A DNA stretch of 64,000 nt from Panagrolaimus kolymaensis. Taxonomy: Eukaryota > Nematoda > Chromadorea > Rhabditida > Panagrolaimidae. Made by a program: the position numbers and the translations under genes. Below, one piece after another: positions 1 to 12,288 of this stretch. The stretch covers positions 2,790,001-2,854,000 of the forward strand of contig JAJQJQ010000021.1 of assembly GCA_028622995.1 (NCBI GenBank), given 5' to 3'. Positions within the stretch are counted from its first letter, which is position 1; every line of letters starts with the position of its first letter. The notes beneath the pieces were generated by a model. The model was not told where the DNA came from and did not search any database. It saw only the letters and a list, made by a program, of their open reading frames with translations.

Positions 1-1
1 T

Positions 2-247
2 AATCCTGCATTGCAACCTCCACCTGTAAAGAAAGAACCAGAAGTTATTGTTCTCGATGATGATGTTATTGTGGATCCAAAAACTCCTGCTGCTGCTTCT
101 AAAAATTCAATTGAAGGAAGTGAAGAAACAAAACCAAAGAAATTTTATGCTCTCTTTGAATCATCTAAACCAAGAAAACCTAAAGCTGATAAAGAAGCAC
201 CTGTCTCAGAATCATCTGTTAAAAAGAATACTGTATTTGGGATCTAA
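2..247 (+). CDS. C-terminal fragment of an unknown protein with a SUMO-interaction-like motif
   Basis: The window opens inside an open frame that ends at a TAA at 245-247. About 81 residues are visible, rich in Lys, Pro, Glu and Ser. The stretch VIVLDDD, hydrophobic then acidic, matches the consensus of SUMO-interacting motifs, and it is followed by basic low-complexity sequence ending in NTVFGI. No catalytic domain is visible in this tail. A polyadenylation hexamer AATAAA at 342-347 fits the 3' end of a plus-strand gene. The motif suggests a nuclear protein, but that is inference and the gene cannot be named from its tail. Confidence 0.6.
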   Translation, partial: NPALQPPPVKKEPEVIVLDDDVIVDPKTPAAASKNSIEGSEETKPKKFYALFESSKPRKPKADKEAPVSESSVKKNTVFGI

Positions 248-341
248 AAATGGTAGAATGTGTGATTAATTAAGATACCGGTATTTCTAACAATAACTCA
301 TTTACTTGTATTAAGGTGTTTTATGTGTGTTGAATGATAAA

Positions 342-347
342 AATAAA
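342..347 (+). terminator. Polyadenylation signal AATAAA of the first gene
   Basis: A canonical hexamer lies about 95 bp after the stop codon at 247 and is followed by T-rich sequence. Confidence 0.5.
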
Positions 348-508
348 GATTATTTACGTGTTTAATTTTTTTATTGGTTTTTATACATACATGATTTCTC
401 TCTATTAAATACTGTTAAAGTTAAACAAAGAAGATAAAGGTAATAGAGTTAATACAAAAATGATAAGAAGGTGTGTTTGTTGATCGATGGATTCATGATT
501 AACGATAT

Positions 509-2066
509 TCAAAGAACTTTTTGAGTTCGAGAGCTTGAAATTTTCATTAATTCTTCTGCAACTGAACCATGTCCATTTCTAATTAATGCATCGGTTAAAG
601 GTCCAACCCAATGATTTTTAGTTTTTAAGATTTCAATGAGTTTGTCAAGTTGCTCTTGGGTGTTTTCCTGAAATCAATGGTTTGTCATTATGGTTTAAGT
701 TGAGATTTTCTATTAAAATGCTTAAATTTATGTTTTGATTCTATGTATTTATTATCTTTAAATTTCAAGGAACTTTCAAATCCATCCTATCCTTTTTTTC
801 AAAGCCCTTTTTGACTGAACAAAAGAAGCACGCGTCAAAAGAAAAAATTTATGTTTTGCGATGATGATGTCCTGAACGTTGAGCAAACAAACTTTCCTCC
901 TTCTTTTTTTGTTTGTTTGGTTGATCGGTCAATCTCGGATACCCTTTTCTTTTATTTTTATTTTGTATGTTCAGTAAAGATCAAATATCCCTCTTCTTCT
1001 TTTTTGGAAGAACTTTTTTACTCCCGCAAAATTCATGTTAGTAAAAAAAAGTTTCCATCCTTTTTTTTCTTCTTCTGCATCCTCAAAATTTATGTCATGC
1101 TTATAAAATTAAATTTTTTTTATTGTAATGAAATTTAAAAAATTGTTTTGCTTTGTTTTAATTATATTTTTGGGGTTAACGAATTCGTTTACAACATTTG
1201 AATATTTTCGAATTCTAAGATTTTTGGCTATTCAAGGAAATGAAAGAAGAAGTAAATTTGGAAGCAGGCGATTTTGGGGGAGAGTTAAACCAGCTAATAA
1301 ATGGTCAACGTCTAATGGAGTGAGTTTAAGCTCCGTGAAACCAGAATTTTGGCAATTGCGTGAGTTTTTTAAATTTATTTATTCAACTAAATTTGTTTGA
1401 AGTTAAAGTGGGTCGAATTTTGGCTCAAATAATGTTGGCGACATTAATCGGGTTCTTCACACAATTGATTTTAATGCTAAAAATTTAGATTTCTGAAATA
1501 TCAAAAAACTATAAAAGGGTTTTTAGGTCCTCTATGTCGTGGTGAAGTTACCGATTGCGAAGCGGATGTTTTTTGTGAATCAAAATTAGTGAGTTTTTTT
1601 CCAAATACTTTCAACTAATTTCTCAATAAAAATTTGCAGCTTTGTAAAAGCCTATTAACAACAACACCTTCATTATGTTGTGCACCAAAATATCGTTTTT
1701 GTCCTCCTTCACGATTGATGGGAATAAATTGCAATTTACAAAAACCAACTAATTGGTGCATCACTGATTTTGATTGTCATACAACTCCAACTAGACGATG
1801 TTGTCCAACAGGGTGTAATTATAATATTTGTGTATAAGTTTACATACATTTTTTTGATTCCTATTATAATTTAAAAAACTTACAAATGAATAAACTGCTG
1901 ACATTTCATTAGTTCTAAGAACTTGACGACCAACAAGAAAAGGAACTAAATCTCGAACATCAATTGTAATTAAACGTTCACGAAGTCGATCAAGATTAAC
2001 AGCTTGTTCGGCTCGAATATCTGCTAATGAGCGAGAAGCGGTAATACAACCAGGATTTGGCGTCAT
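509..2066 (-). CDS. Small CARD-domain protein, two exons with a large intron
   Basis: Exon 1 is 1884-2066 and exon 2 is 509-667 (minus strand), giving 113 residues with the junction in phase 0. Exon 1 ends at a GTAAGT donor and exon 2 starts after TTTCAG. The joined protein resembles a caspase-recruitment (CARD) helical bundle: helices around RLRERLITIDVRDLVPFLVG and RQVLRTNEMSAV, then TQEQLDKLIEILK, then HWVGPLTDALIRNGHGSVAEEL. The RQVL...LTDAL.RNGH.SVAEEL pattern is what CARDs of the CED-3/CED-4/caspase-9 type show. The protein is essentially only a CARD, with about 25 residues before it and no protease or NB-ARC domain, so it would be an adaptor or decoy rather than a caspase. The 1.2 kb intron holds a complete gene on the other strand. 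CARD assignment rests on pattern recognition; the apoptotic or innate-signalling role is inferred. Confidence 0.72.
1128..1837 (+). CDS. Secreted cysteine-rich (WAP-like) protein nested in the CARD gene intron
   Basis: Three exons, 1128-1359, 1527-1588 and 1640-1837, join in frame to 163 residues. The start begins a clear signal peptide (MKFKKLFCFVLIIFLGLTNS). A basic/aromatic linker follows, then a domain with at least 12 cysteines. The last exon ends in a WAP-like arrangement: WCITDFDC, RRCCP, GCNYNIC. This resembles the second half of a whey-acidic-protein / four-disulfide core. Donors are GTGAGT and acceptors TTTTTAG and TTTGCAG. The product is probably an extracellular protease-inhibitor-like or antimicrobial-like protein, but only the disulfide pattern supports that. 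The gene lies wholly inside the 668-1883 intron of the minus-strand CARD gene, and its stop is 46 bp from that gene's donor site. Confidence 0.75.
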
Positions 2067-5000
2067 TATTTTGTTTCTGTGTTTTTTGGAAAGAAATAAA
2101 ATTTGTGGAGTCTAAAATTTTTTTTGTTTCTTTTTATAATAGTCTCTAATATGGAAGTAATGCCCCAAAAAGAAAAAATTAATTTTGATTGTGGGGGATA
2201 ATAAAATTAATAACAATAATAAAGTAAACACGAACACGATAAATTCTATTCAAAAAACAAAATGGAAGAAAAAAATAACGACGCGGAAATGCTAATGCTA
2301 GAATGAGCTTGAATGGCATGGATAAAAAGCACCCAATTGTCATCATCGCCTTGCCTTCATCGAGAGCTAGATATTAAAAAAGGGAGAAAGAAAGAAAACA
2401 ATTTATTTATAATGAAGATGTTTTTTTTCTCGTTAAAAATATTAGACGTAAGAAGAAGCTTATCAGCAATAGTAACAACAGCAACACCCGTAAAATGTAA
2501 ACAAAAAAGTGTATTTCAAAACAAACATTTTACAAAAAAAAACGTTTTTTTTAAATCTCAAATTACAGTGAGTTTCTAAAAACGGAATTAACGATGGATT
2601 AAAATAAACTTTTGAATAACTTTAGTAAAATTTTCTTCAACTTTAGCTTTCCGTTAAAAGCAAGCCATGAAGCTGAAAGTCACGCTATCCATCGCAAAAA
2701 AATATTCTTTTTAGTTGATAAAATAATTTTTTGCTTTTTGACCAAGATTGACTCATTCTTTGTTTGTTTATTGTTAAAACATTGTCTGTCACCAAAAAAG
2801 CAAGCGACCAAGACCAATGGTTTTTAAATTTAATGCTGATAAAAAAAGAAGTTGTGTGACTCTTGAGTTTGTTCCTCCTTCGACGTCAGCAAAAAAAAAA
2901 ATGGTGATGCATCGTGAGAAAATATTCTCAAAAGACATTGCGAAACAAAATAATTCATCACCAACTTGGCAAGAATGAATCGGAAGGATGGGCATACATA
3001 AACAAGTTAAATATAAGCAACGTCTCACTTTTTAACTTCCTGGCGGTGAAAATAAAACATCCTAAATCAGGAGGCTTGATTTCAAACAAGATATCACCGT
3101 TGTTGATATATAAATAAATTTGTCGAGATGATATTAAGGAATAGAACCAATCACCGAAAAGCTTTCAAAATAACTAAACCAAATTTTTGATACTCGTCCA
3201 AAAAATAAAGCATAATGAAAGAGTGAATGAATCACCATTTGCTATTTCCTAATATCCTTAAACCAATAATTACAGAAAATCATTAGAATATCTATCGATA
3301 TTTTTAGGAACAAAGTTTCAATTGAAATAAAGAAAGTTGTTGGCTATAGCTTTAAATTGATAAGTGAGTAAATTTTAAGAGAAAAAGGGCAAGTTTGCAA
3401 AAAGCATAAAATTGTGGACAAAATTATGGAAGTTAAAAAAATGAATCTTCTCTGACATTCACACGCTAATTCAGTCAAGAATAGAAGAAACAAATAAACA
3501 TAGACTTTTTTGAGCTTTGACCTACCGTATAATAAACATACAAATATAGTAACAAAGAAAATGTAAAAGGAATTAACAAACAAAAAAAGCAACAAAAAAA
3601 TATGCCTTTGCAAAATTTCACCCCACAAAAAAGACAAATATAAAAGTGGAACAACAACAATTGTAAAAACTAAAAACAAAGCCTCTAATATTTTTTTTGT
3701 TTATAAAAGAAAAATGCCGATGATGACGGTGAAAAAAATTTTTAAAGTGCCATTATTAGCCATCCACAAGAAGAAGAACAAAAAAAATGAAGTAAGAAAA
3801 GTACAAAAAATTTGTTCAACCGAAAAAAAGAAGAAACAAAAAAACATGCATTTTTAAAATTTGAAGAAAGAAAAAAGTATCAAAAAAAATTTTTTTTAAT
3901 GAAAAATGTGGTTCGGTTCAATACAAAAATCCATGGAGAAATAGGAAAGAAGGGTTTTAAAAGAAAAAGATTATGATTTTCTTTTCTCATCGTAGCATAG
4001 TCGTCATTTTCTCAGTTCATGAACGATCGGATTCATCGACCTTATTTTTTAAAAATTCCAAAACATGCAATTGCGCAATAAAGAAAAGAAGACGAAAAAA
4101 AGGGTTCATTTTCATATAATTATTTTTGGAGAATGTTTAAAGAAAATTCCACATTTTTTTATGTGTTTTTATTAGGTCTTTTCGTAGTTGTAAGTTTATA
4201 AGAATAAAAAAGCTGAACAAAAGTGATAATAAGCCGAGGCTTTTTTTCTTTAAATTTTAAAGGAGAAAGTTCCTGAATGGTCTGAAATAAAAAAAAAACA
4301 GGATATAAGAATAGGCTTATTTCAGACTTTCTTCTGTATCAAGAATCATAATTACAAAGTCCAACTAACTACCAACAATGGTAGGAATAAACTGAAGCTA
4401 AAAACCTCTTTTAAAACTTTCACATTAAGTTATTCTTTTACGGTAGCGATTACCCATTCAAAAAACATCTTTTGATTTCTTTTCCACAAAGGCCTCTTGA
4501 AAACAAAAAAACAGTAATATATTTAAAAGCCTTTTCCCATTCTATTTTATATATGTACGTTACCCTAAAGAGATTAAACAAAAAAGTTGAATAATTTATA
4601 GCCAAAAAAATGAAAATGGAGATTAGAGCTTTGTTCCTTCCTTATTCTTTTTTTCCTTCCAAAAAAAGTAAATGCCTGACTTTGTTTTTACTCGAGCATC
4701 TCCTCCGTTGCCATTTTTAAAAAAGTGAGTGAATGGCTGCTTCCGTCAATAAAAATTTGCATAATTTTGGAACCACATCTACCAAAAACAAAACAAAAAA
4801 TTTTCTGGAAAAGAAAAGACACTTCGAAGACAAAAAAAGAGAAAGACGAAAAGATGGAAGAAGATAAACTCAAAAAGCACTTCCAATAAAAAAAAATTTT
4901 GGAAAAAGAATGAAAGGAAATAAATGAAAGTGTTGGATGAGGCGGAAAAGAAAAAGAATAAAAAAAAAGTGTGAAACTTGAGATGAGCGCGAAAATAGGA

Positions 5001-8000
5001 TAAACGCTGTTTCATGTATATTATTGAAGGCACTTTGAAGAAGAAAGAAGAAGTAAAAATTCGAAAATTGAGATTTTTCACATAAGAAATCCCAATGACC
5101 GTGAAAAATAAAATAGCAGAAAAGAAGATGAGGTTACCACGATAAATAAATCTAAAGAAACATGAAAAAATTTTTTTTTTCAAGAAACATGTTTCGTTTT
5201 TAAAAAAGCTAGCGACATTGAGGAAGGTGGAAGCTTTCAAAAAAAAACGCCGCCGTGGCATCCTTCTTCAGAAACAAAAAAGACAAAAATGAAAGTGATA
5301 CAATTCAAACACAAAAAAACAACGAGAAAAATTAAAAGCAAAAAAATAAATAAATGCATTTATTTGTATTTAGTTTAGATTAAATAAAACAAAAAAGTTG
5401 CCGACAACAAGATGAAAATAAAAAATAAAACATCAAAGAAAAATGAATATATTTTTTTTCTATCGCTGCGGTAAAATTTGTAAAAGAAAAGGAATAAAGG
5501 TGTTTACAAACATTATAAATACAAAACGTAAAAAAGTTCTCGTGGGAAAGTGGAATGAACGAAGATAAAAAAAACTAATATGTTTGACATTTATCTTTAT
5601 TTTTTTTTTGTAAATCCTTAAAAATAATTGTTGCTTGTTCATTTTATTTATTAATCACCATTTATTGGTTGAAGTTAGTCATTATTGGCTATACCATAAC
5701 TCAAAATTTTTATCCTATAAAATGTTTTTTAAATTTAAAAAAAAAAAGAAATGAATGAATTTTTTGTTTTAAAAATTTTATATTACCATTTTTTCTCGAA
5801 GTAATGGCTACTATTACTTCTTCCTCTTTTTTTGTTTAAATGACTTAAAGTTATTTTAAAAAGGAAGTAAGGAGAAGCAACACGAACGCTTATTTTTTTT
5901 TGAAATTCCATCCGGAAAAGCCAAAATCGAACAAATTGCGTTTTCCCCCCTTTGCTTTGAATTTTTAAGTAGCAGCAAGCTTGATTTTGTTCAAAAAATG
6001 ACTCGTTGGTTTTGGAAAGTTAGCTTTTGAAGGATTCAAAGCAATGGTCAAGAAAAAATAATATACTCGATTTTTTTCGAAAGTTATAGGAAAGGAAAAA
6101 ATGGACGATCGACAATGCCAAATAACCAAAGTCAATGTCCTTAGATTTTTCTCCTTGAAAAAATGACAAAACTGGTCGGTCACTCAAAAAAATGCCATTC
6201 ATCCATATTTGAAAATCAAATAAATCTCAATCGAGATTTCTTGAAAGACAAGGTCATTGAAAAAGCAAAGAAATATAAAATAAAAATACTCGACATTTTC
6301 CTCGCGCACAAGAAAGCAGAAAAGTCTTGAATTATGGCTGCTTTTTTTTTTTTTTTGCGCAATTGACTTATTCCTTCTCTTCCTTGATTCATGAATGCTG
6401 CTCGTCTCCCATGAAATAAAAAGCCAACAATCCAAAAATGACGAGAAAAAAAAATGCTCGGAATTTTTTGTTCTTTTATTTGTTTATTGAAGCGCTGTTA
6501 AAGACGCAGATTGACTTTGATTTGATTTTATCTTTTACTATTGAAAAAAAGAAAAAAGTGCTAAAAAAAACACAAAAAAGGAAATGAAAAAAAAAACTAA
6601 ACAAAACAAAAAGTTATCGGCAGCTTTTTATAAAAATCAAAAAAGCTAACAACAAGCAACCGAAGGACTAAAGGGAAGAAATTTCCAGAAAATTATGACA
6701 TATATGTTTTTTAATTTTTTTCTATTTAAACAAGTTTTAACATAAACCTGACCAAACAATGTGAAATATCAAACATCATTATCCCTCAAAAATTTCTTCA
6801 AAATAAAGGCGTCAATCTTAATCTACTTCGAAACACTTTCAAAAAAAAACTAAGAGAGGGTTTAACGGCATTCATCAGACAATCATTGAACCGAAATGCC
6901 GAGAAAAAAAATTTTCAAAGAAAAAAATAATAAACGTCTGGTTTATAAACTTGGGAAATGTTTCTGGAAAGAAGTGAAAAAAGCTTTAAAATGTAAGAGT
7001 CTATTAAAAACCTATTATTTTCTTTTATTTTCTTAGTTTATTTTATGGAATAAAAAAATGAAACATTGACGTAACTAATAAAATTAGCCTTTTTATGAAT
7101 AAATAAATAAATACATACATGGATGTTTGAACCAAAAGCCGCGAGATTTTTTTTTTCTGTTGATGAGAAAGGCAAGGACCAGGAAGTAGGAGAAATTAAA
7201 GAAATACACAAATTACAGTATCAAAATTCACGAAGAATTTTTTAAAAATAAATTTAGTTAAAAATTTTCCTGTAAAAAAATAGAGAATTTATTGTATTGA
7301 GGTTAAAATAACTCGGGTTTATTCTAGGATGCAAAAAAAAAGGAATTTTATTTCTGCAAAAAAAATTTTTTTCCTTTCTTTTTAAATGAAATCAAACGCT
7401 TTTGACCTTTCGAATTTTTTCCCTTTCATTTCAAAGACCAAACAAAGTGTTGCCAATTAAAAATCAAACATAAAACTTTAAAAATAATTATTTAAAAAAA
7501 GTAATCAAATTTAGCCAACTTTGTTGAAGCTTCAAAAAGCAAAATAAAAAAACTAAAACTTTGCAGAAAGTTTTTTTGATTAAAAAAGCCCGCATTTCTT
7601 TTTTTGTTGCTGTAAGCTACAACGAGCGACAAACACGCAAATTCAGGAACTTTAATTTTTTCGTATACAAAATACATAAAAAAAATAAAATAAGAAAAAA
7701 TTAAAGGCATTTTTCATCCATTTCTTAGCAGCTTTTTTATGAGCTTGGGTTGTGGCTGTTCAATAAATAAAAAATAAAGGCCCATTGGTCAGTCACTCGT
7801 TAGCCAGCAAGGCGGTAGAACCAGCTGCTGCTGTTCCATTTTTTTATTTTTTTGCATTCATTGCCACAAGCAAAAAAGAAATAAAGCTTTTTTTCCTTTT
7901 TGAAGGAATATAAAGCTTTAAAAAATTATAAATATATGTATATTTTTTTGTTGTTGAGGGAGCTGCCATTATTTTTCTCGCATATACCAATTGGTGGTGA

Positions 8001-9760
8001 TGGTGTCTTTGTTCCGGTGGTGGCCAATTTTGCAAAGTTTTTTTTAGTTTATTTTTGTCACCTCTATCTCCTCACTCCTTATTTTCTTCCTTCCAAATTC
8101 CTTCAAATCAATGAGTGAGAGACAAATTTCTTCACTATTCTCAAATAGAAAAAAGAGGAAGGAAGATGGCATTTTGACAAATGAGTATATTCCTCCAAAA
8201 AAGATTTAGCGGCCAAAGGAGAAAGAAAAAACAACAAAAGTGTTAAGTTTCAATTAAAAAGTGAACGAAGGAACGAACAAATGTTTTTATAAACTGCTTC
8301 TTTTAAAAAAAAGTGCGGAAGAAAAGAGGTATGCGAGAAGTAAGGCGGCAAGCAGCTATAAACAACCACATGGGTCTTTAAATAAATTTATATACTAAAA
8401 AAGAAAAATATATACAATTTTCTTTAAGTCCGTTTGAGTTTGATAAATTGATATCAATTAGCAAGCAAATCGTTTAGTTAGCTAATGATGTCGTTGAAAT
8501 AAGTTTTTTATGAATCAAAAAAAATTAATGATTGGGTTAGCTTTGGCTTTTTTCCATTGTGTTTATACATAAAATAATAATGTAAATCCCGTTAAAAAAC
8601 AACAAGTACGGTGCTTTGATTCCAAAAAAAATAATAGAAAGCATAGTTCTTAATCGAATGTTTACCGTAATAAAAAACTCAACCCCGTGTAAAATGATAT
8701 GTATTTACTTTTTTTAAAAGTTCCAAATGTCTTTACTCTAAATTAATAGTAAAAAATACGGATAAATATGCCTTTGATTTACAATGATCAAAATCGGAGC
8801 AAAAGTTTTATTTCACTAAATTTTTTTATCGTTGGTGATAGTATTAGTTTTCAAAAAAAATAAAAAAACGAGGTGTGAAAAAAATTTCTCAAAAGACAAA
8901 TCTTATTTTAAAGCAAAATAAACAAAAAAGAAAAAAAGATAAATCACGTCATTTATTATATTTTTTTTACTTGATTGACTTTTAACTTATTTATAGTTGT
9001 TGGTGGTGGTCGTCGTATTCAAGATCGCGAGATAGAAGAAAAACCCCAAAAAGGAAAGGTTTTTATTTGATTTGATTTTAGGATTAAAAAAGTTTTCATG
9101 CGTGAGAAAAAAAAATAAATAAATAAAGTGCAAAGAAGTGGAAAATACGGGAAAAAACTTTTTCATCTGCAAAAATATGGAACGGTAAAAACAAAAAAGA
9201 TTTTTCTTTACGCTTTAGTAAAGTTCTGAAAATAGAAAAGTCTATGATAAACTTTGCAAAAAAAGGAATCAAAAAATCCTGAAAGCAAAGATTGGATTAA
9301 AAAATAAAAAAAAATATGGCTGAATAAAAAGTCAACGATTACAGAAAAGGGAAAAGAAAAATTTCAAACATTTTTGTTTTTAAAATTGTTTTAGTTTTTT
9401 TTCCCAGGTTTGCTGTTACATGCCCTTGTGGCTCGTAAACGTTCACTTTTATTGTTTTATTTTTATGCTTTTTTATGTGACATTTTCAAGCCCCACCACC
9501 ACAAACTAAACATGTGGCACATAAAATTACGCGACCACCAACAAAAACAAAAAATGGGATATATCAAAATGGATCGTTAAGATAATAACAACATGTGTCA
9601 TTTTTGTAACAAAAAAAAGATGAATAAATTAATTCTTTTGTGGATTAAAAAATTTAACTAAAATCAGTATGATTGATGTTCATAAAAAATGTCCAAACAT
9701 TTTATTTACTTACAATTTTGCAACTATGATATCCAAAAAAAAGTTTTAGTCATTCAAAAA
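2067..9760. other. Gene-free AT-rich region, purine (A)-rich on the + strand
   Basis: No exon-like stretch with coding character and paired splice sites was found. The sequence is dominated by runs of A and GA on the + strand, so it is T-rich on the minus strand, which is the sense strand of the CARD gene starting at 2066. Open frames here are low-complexity Phe/Lys/Ile runs. It could be promoter, outron or an unrecognised 5' intron. Small or weak exons could be missed. Confidence 0.5.
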
Positions 9761-9761
9761 C

Positions 9762-9977
9762 CAAATCCCTTTTTTCACAAGCTAAATTCACAAGAGAAAA
9801 TCTTTGCATTTTACTTTGCAATCCCAAAATTTGCATCACAGTCTTGCAAACCATTCAAATTCATAAGTCTCGACGCTTTCATTATTTTTCTTTTCATTCA
9901 TCATTTTTTGATTAAAGTGGAGGTTGTGGTCGACGTCGTTGGTGAATTGAACAAATAACAAATTTCAAAAAGAAAAA
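9762..9977 (+). promoter_or_regulatory. Promoter / 5' flank of PP1-like gene A, shared with gene B
   Basis: The ~215 bp before the first ATG are recognisably similar to the ~240 bp before the second gene (12,051-12,288). Shared blocks include TTTTTTTCACAAGCT-like and TTTGCATCACA sequence, a GTGGTCG.CGTCGTTGGTG segment, and AATTTCAAAAAGAAAAAATG at the start codon. Conservation alongside more variable AT sequence suggests that core promoter and 5' UTR were duplicated with the gene. Confidence 0.5.
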
Positions 9978-11637
9978 ATGCCTGAAGATTGGAACAATAA
10001 CAATAATAAACCTTCTCATGCTGGTGCTGCTGGTGGAAAAGCATCAAACGAAAAAGAAGAAAACAAAAGTGCTAAAGCTAAAGTTCCTGGATCAAAAGAA
10101 ACACTAAAGAAAGATGTTGCTGCACCTAAAGTAAGTCTTCTTCATTTTTAATATTTACTATGCCTATGTATGAATTTATAGATTGATGGTTCAAAGAAAG
10201 TGACAAGAGCTTCATCTGGTCCTGCTGCTACTTGTACATCAACACCACCTCCAAAAGCTACTCATGCTGCAAGTTTAACAACACCACCTCCGAAAGCTTC
10301 TGCTGCTACTAATACTCCTGATACACCTAAAAGTGAAAAGTCGAAAAAAGAAAGCAACAAATCATCAAAAAGTAAAAAAGAACTCACAAGCAAGAAGGAA
10401 GCACCAAAAAAGGTTATTTTTATCTTTGATTTTCTCTTTTTATACACGCATATATGATATTTTAGTTAATAATCAAAGAACTTATTCGAAAACATTTGCT
10501 TGCTGGTTCTGTTCGAATGGAATATGAATTATGGGAACTTCACCAACTATTGGATTTGGCAAAAATATCAATGCAAAAGAAAGAAACACTCATTGAAGTT
10601 CGAGCACCAATAAATATTTGTGGAGATATTCAGTATGTTTGTTGTTGCTGTAGCATTTCTTATTTTATCTTAAGTTTTCAGTGGGCAATATAGTGATTTG
10701 ATGCGAATATTTTATGTTAGTTTTGTTTATGAGTGCTTTGGATAATTCTTGTTTGGTTTTTAGTCATGTGGTATGCCATTCAAATCTCGTTATCTGTTCC
10801 TGGGAGATTATGTTGATCGTGGAAGACATTCATTGGAAGTCATCGTGTTACTGCTTGCTTGCCAAATTCAATTCCCAAAACACATCTTTTTACTTCGAGG
10901 AAATCACGAATTACCAAATATCAATCGGTAGCTTTTCTTTCTTTGTTCTATGATGGTTTTCACGTTGATGATTCTTTAGAGTTTATGGTTTTCATGCAGA
11001 AATTCGGACAAGATATCGCTCAATTCTTGAATCCAAACAACTTTATGATCATTTCAATCAAATTTTCTCCGAAATGCCATTAGCTGCCATCGTCGAAGGA
11101 AAAATATTATGTATGCATGGTGGATTATCTCCTGAACTCAATCATCTTGATGATATACGAAAAATCAAACGTCCAGTAACTACTCCTGTTGGCCTTGCAC
11201 AAGACTTACTATGGGCTGATCCTGATCCTTTTGTCAAAGGTTTCCAACCTAATAAAATTCGCGCTGTTTCTTATGTATTTGGTGAAGATGCAGTTCATTC
11301 AAAAACAAAACAACTTGGAATTGATATGGTTATTCGTGGTCATCAAGTCGCTGAATTTGGTTATGAATTTTTTGCAAATCGTCAATTGGTTACTGTTTTC
11401 TCTGCTGCAAGATACCATGAAGAAATATGCAATTATGCTGCTGTTGTACAAGTTGATGCAAGTCTTGAACTTACTTTTATGCAACTCAAACCAAATGAAT
11501 TTGATCATCATCAACTAATGAAAGAGAAAATTCCTGACACGGCTGATAATGATGAAGAAAATGAAGATGATACTCAAGCTGCTGGTGCAACTTCAAAGAC
11601 AGGATCAAATTCAAAAAATGAAGTTGCTGATAAATAA
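9978..11637 (+). CDS. Divergent PP1-family serine/threonine phosphatase, copy A
   Basis: Six exons (9978-10130, 10182-10412, 10466-10632, 10682-10715, 10764-10927, 10980-11637) join in frame to 468 residues. Residues 1-128 are a low-complexity Lys/Ala/Ser/Thr/Pro tail absent from canonical PP1. The phosphatase core follows, with all metal-site motifs: GDIHGQ (about 181), GDYVDRG (209), RGNHE (240), MHGGLSP (about 295) and RGHQV (about 370). It therefore probably hydrolyses phospho-Ser/Thr. It is clearly non-canonical. The PP1 SAPNYCGEFDN segment is replaced by [11 protein letters not shown], which keeps the Tyr but puts His at the PP1 Cys273 position. The C-tail is acidic (DNDEENEDD). The intron after exon 2 uses a weak GTTATT donor. 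A homologous gene follows 0.65 kb downstream. Divergent PP1 genes of this kind are typical of nematode male-germline expansions; that role is inferred. Confidence 0.85.
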
Positions 11638-12288
11638 TTATTACTGTAATAACGTATATTTCATTTTTACTAACAAAATATTGAATAAAGAGATTTTTTA
11701 CCAATTTTGCGTTTTTCAAAAAATAATACAACTCTTTTATTACACTGAATTTGTTTTATTATTTGGTGACATATAATAGGATCGTATCTTACAGAGGTGA
11801 TATTATTTTACTAAGAGCTTTGCATTATCACCTTCAATGAAAAATAATATATGAAAACAGGCACATTTTCTGATGGGTTGAAGGTCTCTCGCTTTGCCTC
11901 TATTGTTTAATTAATTAATAATGCACCATAAAAAACAAAAGGAAATAACAAACTACCTTTTTCAATAGTTAAAAAGTAAAAAACTAGTAATAAAAAAATT
12001 ACAGTATGAAATTTAAGAATTTAGATTATGTTATCCAAACAGAAAAAGCCTCCACCGAATTCAAAAATGAAACCTTTTTTTCACAAGCTTTTTCTCAGCG
12101 AGAAATTTGCTTTTAACTTTGCAAATTGAACCCTAAAAATTTGCATCACATTCGATTGCAAACCTTTCAAGTTCATCGCCTCAATTTTTCATCATTTTTT
12201 TTTTCACTCTTCATTTTTTGATTGAAGCGGTGGTGGTCGTCGAAGTCGTTGGTGGATTGAAGAAACAACAAATTTCAAAAAGAAAAAA
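11638..12288 (+). promoter_or_regulatory. Intergenic spacer: 3' end of copy A and promoter of copy B
   Basis: The spacer contains a polyadenylation signal for copy A (GAATAAAGA near 11,682-11,692) followed by AT-rich DNA. From about 12,051 it holds the promoter-proximal block shared with the upstream gene. Confidence 0.5.

Noticed and set aside
2067..9700. Numerous 60-160 residue ORFs
   Set aside because: Compositionally Phe/Lys/Ile/Asn runs from homopolymer tracts with no domains, signal-bearing starts or paired splice sites.
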